This document shows positions 24,352-34,126 of a stretch of 64,000 nt of DNA, piece after piece; within the stretch, counting starts at the first letter, position 1; every line of letters starts with the position of its first letter. Origin of the DNA: Bacteroidota bacterium (GTDB lineage: Bacteria > Bacteroidota > Bacteroidia > Chitinophagales > Chitinophagaceae); contig JAFDXK010000004.1 in assembly GCA_018267965.1 (NCBI GenBank), positions 109,197 to 173,196 of the forward strand, given 5' to 3'. The notes under the pieces are model-generated. The model ran no database searches, had not been told where the DNA came from, and was given only the letters and a program-made list of their open reading frames with translations. Made by a program: the position numbers and the translations under genes.

Positions 24352-26775
24352 ATGGAACAACAACAAAACCAACAGTTTTCTGACCGCATCATCAAACAGA
24401 TAAATACATCGTTTGATTTTAAGCGTCTGCTGGGCACATTGCTCAGTAACTGGTATTGGTTTGTGTTGTTTGTATCTGTAACACTTACTGCCGGCTTTCT
24501 GTACCTGCGCTATACCACACCTATATATCAAATCAACAGCTCCTTGTTGATAGATGAAAATAAAGATGATGCTGCGCAAAGTGTATTAAGCAAGCTCGAT
24601 CCTGATAATGATAAATCACAAGTCAATCTTTTCAACGAAAAGGTGATACTTCAGTCTCACGACCTGATATATAAAGTTGTTGACTCTCTTGATTTAAATA
24701 TTCGTTTTTGGGCATTAGGCCGTGTAAAAGAAACCGAGATATATCAGGAGTGCCCTATAAAAATTGTTTTTGATACAGCAGGATTTAAAGGTGGCTTTTT
24801 ACAACTCACTGTTAAGCAATCTACCGACGGACAGTTTGAAATAACCCAGAATAATGTAACAGAAAAAGTGCTGTATGATACCTGGGTAAGAAAAGACTAT
24901 GGCCACTTTAAAATAGTTTACAACAATGGACCTGGTGTAAACTTTGGTTATCTGAAGTCGACAGAGTTTATTGTAAAAATGGAGAACATAGATTATGCCG
25001 TTGAACGCATATCAGGTTCGTTTGCTGTAACCCTGAACGATGGCCGTACGAGTTTGTTAGACCTTGCATATACAGACAACATATCTGCCAGAGGTATAGA
25101 TTTCATGAATGCGTTGATATATTTCTATCGCAAAAATGAACTGGAAAACATCAACCTGAAAGCAGAAAAAACGCGCAGGTTCTTAAAAGAGAAACAAGCT
25201 ACGATGAAGAATGACATGAAGGTCATGGATTCAGCACAGGTAGATATTCAGCAACAAAATGAAATTTTAGACCCTAAAGCACAGGCTTCTGAATTCCTTA
25301 CTGCTAAAACAGAAGGAGAAGGATTGATGAATGAGCTGATAGCAGAGAAGGAGGCCGTTGCTGCACTTAAAGCAAATACACTTACCAACAGACGAAATCA
25401 AATTATTGCCGGTGTAAGTATAAAAGATGCTAACCTGTTGTTGCTGGTTGGCGAGTATAACCAACTAATACAAAAAAGAGAACAAACCGCACGCAATTCA
25501 GGGCCTGAAAATCCATTGCTGAAAGAAATAGACAATGAGATATACGCCAAAAAAGTAAGGATAGCAGATGCATGCGATAAAATACTAGACCAACTGGACA
25601 TGAGCCTGGCAAATGCTGCCAAAAATGTAACAGAGCTGGAAAGCAAAGTAAAAAACACACCTACTGTTGAGCGAGACCTGAGAGAAGCCAACCGGGGTTA
25701 TGAAGTAATACAAAGCACATTCCTCATTCTTTATCAAAAAGAAATTGAGAACGAAATATCTGTAAACGCTGCTACAAACAAATCGAAGATAGTTGTTGTA
25801 CCACGCTCCAGCGGTGCTCCTATCAGCCCTGTACCGAGATCTATTTACGGCATGATGTTCCTTCTGGGAATATTAATACCCGGAGGCTTCCTTGTAACCA
25901 GGGAAATACTTAACAACAAGGTCATCAACGACCATGATATAGAATCACTCACAAACATACCTATCGTTGGTACTATCAGCCGTATAGAATCTGCAACTAA
26001 CAGGGAGAATACTATAGTAGTTGGCCCCCACATCAGAACAGGGGTTGCTGAACAGTTCAGATTGATACGTGCTAACCTCGAGTTCATGGCTTCGGCAAGT
26101 AACAATCGAACATTCATGATCACATCCAGCTCCAGTGGCGAGGGTAAATCATTTATCTCTATCAATTTGGGTATTACCATGACACTTGCTAAAAAGCGTG
26201 TGGTAATCATGGAGTTCGACCTTCGCAAACCTAAAATATCTCAATACCTGGGCCTGTCTAACGAAGGCGGTATAAGTGGTTACCTAGCCGGTATGGGCGG
26301 ATTGGAAACCGTATTGAAAGCATCAGGAATACACGAGAACCTGTATATAGCAAATTGTGGCCCTGTGCCTCCAAACCCCGGTGAATTGCTGGTACTGCCC
26401 AAAACAAAGCAATTGTTTGATGAATTACAGGAAATGTTTGACATCATCATTATTGATACAGCACCTATAGGCTTAGTATCAGATGCTTTGATACTTTCTC
26501 AATATGCCGGATTGAATTTGTTTGTTGTAAGACAATCTTACACGGTGAAGGACCAGGTGAGAATGTTTGATGTACTGCATAAAGATGGGAAAATTCATAA
26601 TCCTGGCATCATATTCAATGGTGTAGAATTCCTTAAAAAATATGGCTACGGATATGGTGGCACAGGATATGGATATTCATACGGCTATGGTTATGGCTAT
26701 GGCTACTATGAAGATATGAGCCCTGCAACAAGAAATAAAAAGAGAGGTGGCCTGTTAGGCTTTTTCACAAAATAA
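24352..26775 (+). CDS. Wzc-like polysaccharide co-polymerase and tyrosine kinase
   Basis: 807 residues. A Wzz chain-length domain with a TM helix near residues 30-50 leads to a long coiled-coil periplasmic part (about 270-450, with EKTRRFLKEKQATMKNDM) and a second TM helix at about 498-518. The cytoplasmic BY-kinase has Walker A SSSSGEGKS (about 591-599), Walker A' EFDLRKPK and Walker B IIIIDTAP. An 11-tyrosine Gly/Tyr tail (about 763-786) is the expected autophosphorylation site. ATG 24352 is chosen over TTG 24349. It regulates length and export of the glycan together with the Wza-like protein. Confidence 0.92.
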   Translation: MEQQQNQQFSDRIIKQINTSFDFKRLLGTLLSNWYWFVLFVSVTLTAGFLYLRYTTPIYQINSSLLIDENKDDAAQSVLSKLDPDNDKSQVNLFNEKVILQSHDLIYKVVDSLDLNIRFWALGRVKETEIYQECPIKIVFDTAGFKGGFLQLTVKQSTDGQFEITQNNVTEKVLYDTWVRKDYGHFKIVYNNGPGVNFGYLKSTEFIVKMENIDYAVERISGSFAVTLNDGRTSLLDLAYTDNISARGIDFMNALIYFYRKNELENINLKAEKTRRFLKEKQATMKNDMKVMDSAQVDIQQQNEILDPKAQASEFLTAKTEGEGLMNELIAEKEAVAALKANTLTNRRNQIIAGVSIKDANLLLLVGEYNQLIQKREQTARNSGPENPLLKEIDNEIYAKKVRIADACDKILDQLDMSLANAAKNVTELESKVKNTPTVERDLREANRGYEVIQSTFLILYQKEIENEISVNAATNKSKIVVVPRSSGAPISPVPRSIYGMMFLLGILIPGGFLVTREILNNKVINDHDIESLTNIPIVGTISRIESATNRENTIVVGPHIRTGVAEQFRLIRANLEFMASASNNRTFMITSSSSGEGKSFISINLGITMTLAKKRVVIMEFDLRKPKISQYLGLSNEGGISGYLAGMGGLETVLKASGIHENLYIANCGPVPPNPGELLVLPKTKQLFDELQEMFDIIIIDTAPIGLVSDALILSQYAGLNLFVVRQSYTVKDQVRMFDVLHKDGKIHNPGIIFNGVEFLKKYGYGYGGTGYGYSYGYGYGYGYYEDMSPATRNKKRGGLLGFFTK

Positions 26776-26871
26776 TGGCCTGAGTGCCATTCACATATCA
26801 ATAACATCCGGTATAGCTATTCTTATATGCCAAATAGATAGTTTTACCGCTAAAAACATATAGGGAAAACA

Positions 26872-28644
26872 ATGGCGTTCAAAGGCTCAAGTGCCGTCAC
26901 AAGTGCAGCGAGGTTATACAAATTATTTAATCCCGCACAAAAGAAGCTGTTTATATGGCTCATCTTTTTTACGTTTATAAGTTCTGTTACAGACTTAATA
27001 GGCTTGGCATTTGTATTGCCTTTAGTGAGCCTGGTACTTTCTCCCGAATCATATAACACATTAATACACCATTTCCCTGCTCTTTCTTCACTGAGCAAGG
27101 AAGCACTTTTACTGTATTCAGCAGGATTATTTTTCATCATTATCATCCTGAAAAATGCGTTCGGACTTTACATCAACAAACTGCAGGTAAATTTTGTCAA
27201 GCATTTTTATGTTACCTCATCTATGAATGTGCTGGAGAAAATATATAAGCGTCCGTTATTAGATATCCAGAAAGACACATCAAACGAATTGGTGAGTAAG
27301 GTTACCTATTACCAGGCAGTGCTATGCAGCAATGCGGCCATTTCTACCATCATCCTTATCAACGAAGCAATCATATTCCTCCTGACGGCTGTATCTATTT
27401 GTGCACTCGATTGGAAACTTTTTTTACTACTGATAGGTGTGATGCTGCCTGTGATGGGTACATTCTATAACAAAGTGAAGAACCTTATTAAAAATGCGGG
27501 ACTGGAGAAAACAGCAAATGGTACTAAGTTATATGCCAATGCACAGGAAATGATATTCGGATATACCGATATAAAAATTGCAGGCACAGAAAAGAATTTT
27601 AAAAAGCAATTTGAAGAATATGCCAAAAACTATAGCATCTTCCAGGCGAGGTTAGACTTTATGATGTTTATCCCTACAAGGATAATCGAAATCACCATCT
27701 TCATGTGTATCATCATGATACTGTTGTATGGTGTATTTGTGATAAAAGACCCTGAAAAAATTGTTGCTACCATCACTATGTTCTCCATCATTGCTTACCG
27801 CAGCATACCATCTGTCAACAGGTTTGTGATAGCCATGAACAATTTGAACTCGACCGAATTTGTTTTTGATGACCCTGACTTTGAACCTGAAACAGAACAA
27901 CCTAAACAACAACCCGTTCCGGAACTGCATTTCAATAATAAAATACAGTTTCAAAATGTGTCTTATCAATACCCTGGCACAAGCAACTATGTTGTTCAGA
28001 ATTGCTCTCTCGAAATAAAAAAAGGCGAGAAGATAGGCATCATAGGTAAATCGGGCTCAGGCAAATCTACATTGATAGGCAACATTCTCGGATTCTTATA
28101 CCCTACTGAGGGCTCAATATTAATAGACAATACCCAGCTGAATACAGATACTATACCTCAATGGTGGAAGATATTGGGCTACGTGCGCCAAGAGGTATTT
28201 ATCATGAATAAAACCTTTGCAGAAAATATAGCTATCGGTGAAGCCAAAGAGAATATTGACCATAATCGCCTGGCAAGAGCTGTTAAATTAGCCAGCTTGT
28301 CAGAATTAGTAAATACATGGCCGGATGGCGTTAATACGATGCTCAACGAAAGAGGTAATAATCTTTCCGGCGGGCAAAAACAAAGAATAGCAATAGCAAG
28401 AGCTATTTATAAAGGTGCTGAGGTATTGATATTTGACGAGGCTACCTCTGCACTCGATTCAAAAACAGAAGAAGAAATTACGAATTCAATCAGAGAATTA
28501 GGTGATGAAGATTTAACGATAATCATCATTGCCCATCGATATACGTCGTTGAAATATTGCGACAAGATATATGAACTACAGAATGGAAAAATTGCTGCAG
28601 GTATCACTTATGATAAATTAATAACGGAAGATAACAACCAGTAG
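26872..28644 (+). CDS. ABC transporter, PglK/MsbA-type lipid-linked glycan flippase
   Basis: 590 residues with the membrane domain fused to the ATPase. Six hydrophobic helices lie in residues 20-310. The ATPase has Walker A GKSGSGKST (about 392-400), signature LSGGQKQR (about 498-505) and Walker B VLIFDEATSALD. The half-transporter arrangement resembles PglK, which flips lipid-linked oligosaccharide across the inner membrane. A flippase role is inferred from the position right after the Wza/Wzc-like genes and from the absence of a recognisable Wzx. Confidence 0.85.
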   Translation: MAFKGSSAVTSAARLYKLFNPAQKKLFIWLIFFTFISSVTDLIGLAFVLPLVSLVLSPESYNTLIHHFPALSSLSKEALLLYSAGLFFIIIILKNAFGLYINKLQVNFVKHFYVTSSMNVLEKIYKRPLLDIQKDTSNELVSKVTYYQAVLCSNAAISTIILINEAIIFLLTAVSICALDWKLFLLLIGVMLPVMGTFYNKVKNLIKNAGLEKTANGTKLYANAQEMIFGYTDIKIAGTEKNFKKQFEEYAKNYSIFQARLDFMMFIPTRIIEITIFMCIIMILLYGVFVIKDPEKIVATITMFSIIAYRSIPSVNRFVIAMNNLNSTEFVFDDPDFEPETEQPKQQPVPELHFNNKIQFQNVSYQYPGTSNYVVQNCSLEIKKGEKIGIIGKSGSGKSTLIGNILGFLYPTEGSILIDNTQLNTDTIPQWWKILGYVRQEVFIMNKTFAENIAIGEAKENIDHNRLARAVKLASLSELVNTWPDGVNTMLNERGNNLSGGQKQRIAIARAIYKGAEVLIFDEATSALDSKTEEEITNSIRELGDEDLTIIIIAHRYTSLKYCDKIYELQNGKIAAGITYDKLITEDNNQ

Positions 28645-28646
28645 GC

Positions 28647-29597
28647 ATGATGGTAAGCGTAATAATGTGTGCATATAATGTAGAGGCCTTCATAGATGAG
28701 GCTATGCAATGCATTTTGCGCCAGACATATACCAATTGGGAGCTGATTATCTGCGATGACAAATCAACGGACAACACCATTCAAATAGTTGAGAGATATA
28801 TAAGCGACAAAAGAATACGCTTAATTAAGAACGATACTAACGTTGGGTACGTTGCGAACAAGAACAGGGCATTTACTTATGCACGGGGAGAACTACTAAC
28901 GCAATTGGATGCTGATGATTGTTGCCCTGCTGATAGGATTCAAAAACAGGTAGCTGTTTTCGAAAACAATCCTCAGATAGTTATCTGCGGTGGCAATTTT
29001 AATACTATTGACACTACGGGAAATATACTTAATGAAAACGTATGTGATAAAGATGCCTTGATAGAAAAACCAATGCTCGATTATCCCTTTTGGTTTCCGG
29101 GGCTAATGTTCAGAAAGGAAGTATTTGAATCGTTCGGAGCATTCTCGGAATACTTCAATGGTATATATGGCGATGATCATTACTGGACAATGAGGGTCAA
29201 TAAACAATATCCCATCTATTTCTTAAAAAATGTGATATACAATTACAGAATAAACCCCAATTCGCTTACGAATGTATATGACAAACCCAGAAAATTAATA
29301 GCGCAGGATATTATAGCTGAGCTATACAGGCAAATAACCGAAACCGGCACCGATTGGTTATCAGAGGGTCACCCTGAAAAAATGCAGCAATTCGAAAAGG
29401 AATTGTTCATGAATAAAGAACTAATGGCGAAACGGTACAGGGTATGGGCGGCAAAAGCAATTGACAAACATAACTGGCAGCAAGCAAAGGCTCTTTTGAA
29501 AAAATGTTTGCAGACAGGCAGAGCAGGCTTTACAGGTTATCGCACGTTATTGTACTATATAAAAAGCAGATATCTACGTCCCTCAATAAAAAATTAA
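28647..29597 (+). CDS. GT2-family glycosyltransferase
   Basis: 316 residues. GT-A fold start SVIMCAYNVEAFIDEAMQCILRQTYTNWELIICDDKSTD, nucleotide-sugar motif QLDADDCC and a later GDDHYWTMRVNK catalytic-base region. It follows the ABC gene after two bases. A two-Met start (28647/28650) is ambiguous. The donor sugar and acceptor are unknown. Confidence 0.9.
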   Translation: MMVSVIMCAYNVEAFIDEAMQCILRQTYTNWELIICDDKSTDNTIQIVERYISDKRIRLIKNDTNVGYVANKNRAFTYARGELLTQLDADDCCPADRIQKQVAVFENNPQIVICGGNFNTIDTTGNILNENVCDKDALIEKPMLDYPFWFPGLMFRKEVFESFGAFSEYFNGIYGDDHYWTMRVNKQYPIYFLKNVIYNYRINPNSLTNVYDKPRKLIAQDIIAELYRQITETGTDWLSEGHPEKMQQFEKELFMNKELMAKRYRVWAAKAIDKHNWQQAKALLKKCLQTGRAGFTGYRTLLYYIKSRYLRPSIKN

Positions 29598-29600
29598 AGA

Positions 29601-30794
29601 ATGAATATATTATTAGCCACTGAAGTGATACACCCCGGAGGAGCGGAAACATTTGTTTTACGCTTATCAAGGGCGCTTCAGCAAGAAGGCCACAAAGTGC
29701 ATATCTTCATTTTTTACGACAAGCAATTTAACGACAAGCTCTATCAATCTGTAGCATCCAGTGTGCCGCTTACTATCGCCAAAATTCCAATGCCATGGTT
29801 ATTAAGCAAAATGGATTCTTTCCTTTTTAAATTAAATATCGATTTCAGTTTCTCAAATTTCTTCATCAGACGTTCTTTAAACAACATACTGCAAGAAGAA
29901 AAAACAGACATTATACACAGTCACTTGCTTAAAACAGATAACCTATGCCTGGCTATTGCCAACAACCATAAGATACCTGTGGTGACTACTATACACGGAG
30001 ACTATCTACAGTTTTATAACAATACGCAGAAACATGCTCCAATACCCCTGCTAAACTACTACGAAAAGGCGGCAGACAACCTCAATAAGCTAAGTCATAT
30101 AGTTTGCATATCTGACAAACAGATAAGCTTCTTTAATGATAAATTCAGGCCTGAAACCAGTGGTAAGATTTCAAAGATATATAACGGCTACAATGGTGTT
30201 ACAACAAACGACAACAATGATGGCAGAGCTAAATTAGGAATATCTGATAATGCATTTGTGTTTGGCATGGTATCGAGAGGGATACCAGAAAAAGGATGGC
30301 AGGTTAGTATTGATGCATTTGAAAAGTTAAATGCACCTGACACGTACCTATTGCTTGTGGGTGATAGCCCTTATGTACAGGACTTAAAACAAAAATATGC
30401 TTCTAACAAAAACATATATTTTGTAGGACATTCGGACAAACCACTCGAATGGATAAAACATATGAATGTAGGTTTGTTGCCAACTACGTATGCGTCAGAA
30501 AGCCTTCCTACCATTATTATTGAATATCTATGTTGTGGAATACCATCTATTGCATCAGACGCTGGCGAAATAGTGAATATGCTAAAGTATGGCGATGAGG
30601 GTGCGGGAATTATTGTTCCTATTAAAGAAGGTTCAGTATCAATAGATGGTGTGACCAATGCTATGAAGAAACTTCTTGACGATAAACAATTCTATCAGAT
30701 ACAGAAAAACAATGCAGTACAATGCTATGCAAGGTTTGACATGGGCAAGTGTATAGATGCCTATTGTGCTGTATATAAAAATGCCATGAAATAA
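29601..30794 (+). CDS. GT4-family glycosyltransferase
   Basis: 397 residues, GT-B fold. N-terminal block ILLATEVIHPGGAETFVLRLSRAL, C-terminal donor-binding block with the E-x7-E motif ESLPTIIIE, followed by LCCGIPSIASDAGEI. It adds a sugar from a nucleotide donor to a lipid-linked glycan on the cytoplasmic face; donor unknown. Gap three bases from the GT2 gene. Confidence 0.9.
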   Translation: MNILLATEVIHPGGAETFVLRLSRALQQEGHKVHIFIFYDKQFNDKLYQSVASSVPLTIAKIPMPWLLSKMDSFLFKLNIDFSFSNFFIRRSLNNILQEEKTDIIHSHLLKTDNLCLAIANNHKIPVVTTIHGDYLQFYNNTQKHAPIPLLNYYEKAADNLNKLSHIVCISDKQISFFNDKFRPETSGKISKIYNGYNGVTTNDNNDGRAKLGISDNAFVFGMVSRGIPEKGWQVSIDAFEKLNAPDTYLLLVGDSPYVQDLKQKYASNKNIYFVGHSDKPLEWIKHMNVGLLPTTYASESLPTIIIEYLCCGIPSIASDAGEIVNMLKYGDEGAGIIVPIKEGSVSIDGVTNAMKKLLDDKQFYQIQKNNAVQCYARFDMGKCIDAYCAVYKNAMK

Positions 30795-30804
30795 ACTAGT
30801 TATT

Positions 30805-31698
30805 ATGCGATTTGCGATCAGAGACGACGATACTAATTTTTTCACCAGTCCGGAACAGTTGGACTGGTGCTATAAAGATATATGGTCTGAATTCCCACCT
30901 ACTCTTTGCCTTATCTCGAAGGTGAAAGGCAACTGGGAATATTGGGTACACCAGATATACAAGGACAAACAAGAAACAGATTGGGAAGCATGGACTAAGG
31001 ATGATGTTGTATACCCTATTGACAATAACCAGGAACTGGTGAACTTCATTAGCACAAAAGTTAAGGAGGGGAAACTGGATATAGGTTATCATGCAAAATA
31101 CCATCGCAATGAAGATGCTATATTACCAGGCGAGAGGCAAAACAACTACGTTCGCGGGGCAGAATACTACACCAGTCGTGATGTGACCAATGAAATTAAA
31201 GAAGAAGTTGCTCATCTGAATAAACTATTACATTATCCAATAACTGTATTTACACCGCCTCAAAACTTATTGTCGTTAAAAGGATATCAATGCGTTATCG
31301 ATGCCGGCTTGAATATTTGCGGGGGTGGCATTAGCTTTTTTAAGAAAGAGAAAAATATTAAAGGAATACAAAACATACTAAAACAGCTGGCATTTAAAGT
31401 AACTAACAGAGATAAAGACTATGCCAGAGTATTATATTTTACTAATCATTCAGAGATACCCTACCATTATCCATTACAACCCAACACCAGGCTCAATACG
31501 CTTATAGATGATTTTGAAATGGTAAGAAAAATGAACGGTGATTTTGTTTTATCTACCCACTACGTAGAATTTAATTACCCTATGGTCTACGATGAAAAAA
31601 TAACAATGAAACAAGTGTTGATTGATTTTCTTGATTACGTTTCTAAATATAAGGACGTTCAAAAAATGACGCTTTCTAAAATGCTAAGTAATTCTTGA
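30805..31698 (+). CDS. Polysaccharide-deacetylase-fold protein
   Basis: 297 residues. The start FAIRDDDTNFF carries the acidic metal-ligand strand of the NodB/DUF2334 fold. The HxxxH pair is H-A-K-Y-H at about residues 97-101 (DIGYHAKYHRNED). A later block TPPQNLLSLKGYQ fits the usual deacetylase geometry. There is no signal peptide, so it probably acts on a cytoplasmic or membrane-attached precursor. Its TGA stop overlaps the TTG start of the next gene. Confidence 0.7.
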   Translation: MRFAIRDDDTNFFTSPEQLDWCYKDIWSEFPPTLCLISKVKGNWEYWVHQIYKDKQETDWEAWTKDDVVYPIDNNQELVNFISTKVKEGKLDIGYHAKYHRNEDAILPGERQNNYVRGAEYYTSRDVTNEIKEEVAHLNKLLHYPITVFTPPQNLLSLKGYQCVIDAGLNICGGGISFFKKEKNIKGIQNILKQLAFKVTNRDKDYARVLYFTNHSEIPYHYPLQPNTRLNTLIDDFEMVRKMNGDFVLSTHYVEFNYPMVYDEKITMKQVLIDFLDYVSKYKDVQKMTLSKMLSNS

Positions 31699-32864
31699 GT
31701 AACAATAACAACATATCGCCTGTTAAAATCAACTGGAACATCATCAACTGGATGAGAGGGCTGGCAGCTTTATATGTTGTTGTCAACCACTCAAGAGGTG
31801 GCTTGTTTACCAATACGGCAAATTATATTACACATATTGCGCCTAAAGATCAGTGGTCTCTTTGGGAATGGCTTAATATTGTCTTACTTCAGCATACAGA
31901 CCTTGGAACAGAGTTTGTAATTCTATTTTTCATATTATCCGGCTTTTCTATAGCACATAGCCTCAACAACAACACCGATTACAAAGGCTTTTATATAAGA
32001 AGGGCAATAAGGCTATACCCTCCTTATGTATTGGGGATTGTATGGGCAATCATTGTGTTTATTATTATAAGATATAGCGCTCCCAAGATCTTCTTTACAT
32101 CCATTGAAAATAAACAGCCCCTGCATATTTTTTATGATAAGTTTACAGATTTGCGCAGTATCATATCTAATATGTTATACGTACCTAAAAACAATTATCT
32201 CACAACACAATACTGGTCGCTTCCGTTTGAAGTACTGTTCTATTTAATTGCTCCATGGGCCATTAAAAAATTCAGATGGTATGCATTGTTATCAATAGGT
32301 ATATATTTTATTGGATGGCTATGGAGAGGGTATACATACTTTGACGACGACGTAGACCCAATAATCCCTCAATACATTATTGACTATAATGTGTATTTCT
32401 TTATTGGTATTATTTTTTATTCCTACAAAGATTATATCATTAGCCGATTTAAAATAAAACCAATTATTAGCCTGGGTATCTTACTTTGCGTATTTGAAAT
32501 GTTAGTGATTGCCAAATCCTATTTATTTCACCAGGTATCCAACAGATACACAGGCATAGGCATGATACTATTTAGCTTCGTTATCATTTTTACGGGCTTA
32601 AAATACGATATACGCATAGGCTGGCTTGAAAAAATTGGCGCATACAGTTATACACTTTATGTTACACACCTTGCATCAATAGCATTAGTGAAACTGTTAT
32701 TATTTAAAACAGGGCATGAATTTTATAATATATTCATTGTATATGCCTGGTACTATGGCATAGCAGCATCTTTGCTATTTGCATATATGCTGTACTATGT
32801 AGCAGAGCGCCCGACAATATTACAGCTTGAAAAACTACGTATAAGAGAACTTAAACCTGCATGA
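31695..32864 (+). CDS. Acyltransferase 3 family membrane protein
   Basis: 389 residues with about ten helices. The family motif MRGLAALYVVVNHSRGG (residues 19-35) contains the conserved His of OafA-type O-acetyltransferases, and FYIRRAIRLYPPY is a second signature. It would transfer acetyl or other acyl groups to sugars of the polysaccharide. The start is TTG 31695 overlapping the previous stop; the only ATG ahead of the motif (residue 19) would leave very little N-terminus. Confidence 0.85.
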   Translation: MSNNNNISPVKINWNIINWMRGLAALYVVVNHSRGGLFTNTANYITHIAPKDQWSLWEWLNIVLLQHTDLGTEFVILFFILSGFSIAHSLNNNTDYKGFYIRRAIRLYPPYVLGIVWAIIVFIIIRYSAPKIFFTSIENKQPLHIFYDKFTDLRSIISNMLYVPKNNYLTTQYWSLPFEVLFYLIAPWAIKKFRWYALLSIGIYFIGWLWRGYTYFDDDVDPIIPQYIIDYNVYFFIGIIFYSYKDYIISRFKIKPIISLGILLCVFEMLVIAKSYLFHQVSNRYTGIGMILFSFVIIFTGLKYDIRIGWLEKIGAYSYTLYVTHLASIALVKLLLFKTGHEFYNIFIVYAWYYGIAASLLFAYMLYYVAERPTILQLEKLRIRELKPA

Positions 32865-34126
32865 AAAGCAATAAAAAAATATTAGTTGTTTCTTTTCAGT
32901 CATTAACTGCACAAAGTGGTGCAGGTATGGCCAGATTAGGCTATTACCTTTCAGCAGAACTTGACAAACGAGGACTGCTAAAAGATTTTATTGTCTACTC
33001 CAAAGGCAAGCACAAAACGACATTCCCCTCTTCTCCAGTATCATATTGGTCCAGATTTCTGCTATTTGCATTAAATAAGATGGATAAATACCTGCATTTT
33101 GCACCACATAAATTCAGGTATGTTCAGGAAAAAATATTTGACTGGTTTTGTACATCAAAAATAACCAGCGATATCAGCATATTATTTGTTACACAACCTT
33201 TCCTCAAAAAAACTTTTGCGAAAGCAAAGCGTTTGGGGATACAAATTGTCTTTATCCCTGCCAATCCTGAAGAAAACTACATCAACAATTTATTACAGGA
33301 AGAAAGAAAGAAACTCAATATCAATGAGGAAGATGCTTACACATATGACAAACGTATTCGATTTTATAACACATCAATAAAATTTGTTGACACAGTTATA
33401 GGTACTTACCCTACAGTATTTACTACTTATAAAAATTCAAATTTCACAGGAGAGGTTGTAGAAATGACTGGGCACTTAAAACCCGATTTCGACAAACATA
33501 ATGTAGACCCTCAATACAAGTCTTCAGACACCTTTATTGTTGGCTACCTGGCTCACACAGTTGTTTTAAAAGGGCTTCAATACTTATTAGCTGCTTGGGA
33601 CAGCATCATTGAAGAGTATCCTGAAATAAAAGCCAAGCTGGTAATTGGGGGGAAGGTAGACGATTCAATGCATCAGTATCTGATAAAAAAACATCTGAAT
33701 ACGGATAAATTAGATATGGTAGGGCGTATCCCAAACATACAAGGCTTTATGAAATCTTTGGACGTTTTTGTTGTACCAAGCCTGATAGATGGCGGCCCTT
33801 ATACAGCTTTAGAAGCTGCGCACTATGCAGTACCTGTCATCATCACAGAAAACTGTGGTTCGGCCGAACTTTTATCGAGAAATAATAGCGGGTGCAAAAT
33901 AGTGCCGATACGGGATACTGAAGGCTTAAAGAAAGAAATCCTATGGGCTTACAATAACAGGCATGATGCACATCAAATGGGCATTAATGCCAAACACAAC
34001 CTGGACACTTACGACATGAATCTCCTTATATCCAATATAGCAGACTACCTTGAAGCAAAAGCAGGCGGTAACGTTACTTATGACAAACTAAAACAATCTC
34101 CCGATGTGCGGAATAGCAGGATGTAA
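32861..34126 (+). CDS. GT4-like glycosyltransferase, copy 1 of a duplicated pair
   Basis: 421 residues. Start KKILVVSFQSLTAQSGAGMARLGYYL; C-terminal block VPSLIDGGPYTALEAAHYAVPVIITENCGSAELLSR. It is plainly paralogous to 36007-37212, which lies on the other side of an asnB gene; both share FIVYSKGK, W-S-R and DWFCT blocks through the N-terminal half. The 3' end runs 23 bases into asnB. The donor is unknown. Confidence 0.85.
   Translation: MKSNKKILVVSFQSLTAQSGAGMARLGYYLSAELDKRGLLKDFIVYSKGKHKTTFPSSPVSYWSRFLLFALNKMDKYLHFAPHKFRYVQEKIFDWFCTSKITSDISILFVTQPFLKKTFAKAKRLGIQIVFIPANPEENYINNLLQEERKKLNINEEDAYTYDKRIRFYNTSIKFVDTVIGTYPTVFTTYKNSNFTGEVVEMTGHLKPDFDKHNVDPQYKSSDTFIVGYLAHTVVLKGLQYLLAAWDSIIEEYPEIKAKLVIGGKVDDSMHQYLIKKHLNTDKLDMVGRIPNIQGFMKSLDVFVVPSLIDGGPYTALEAAHYAVPVIITENCGSAELLSRNNSGCKIVPIRDTEGLKKEILWAYNNRHDAHQMGINAKHNLDTYDMNLLISNIADYLEAKAGGNVTYDKLKQSPDVRNSRM

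Noticed and set aside
26636-26712. A CRISPR-like repeat array in the GGYTAY-rich stretch
   Set aside because: The period is one codon pair and lies in frame in the Wzc-like tail; there are no spacers or cas genes.
31695-31700. Treating the TTG at 31695 as a frameshift artefact of the acyltransferase gene
   Set aside because: The TTG start overlaps the previous stop by the usual coupling pattern and gives a sensible N-terminus, so a sequencing error is not needed.
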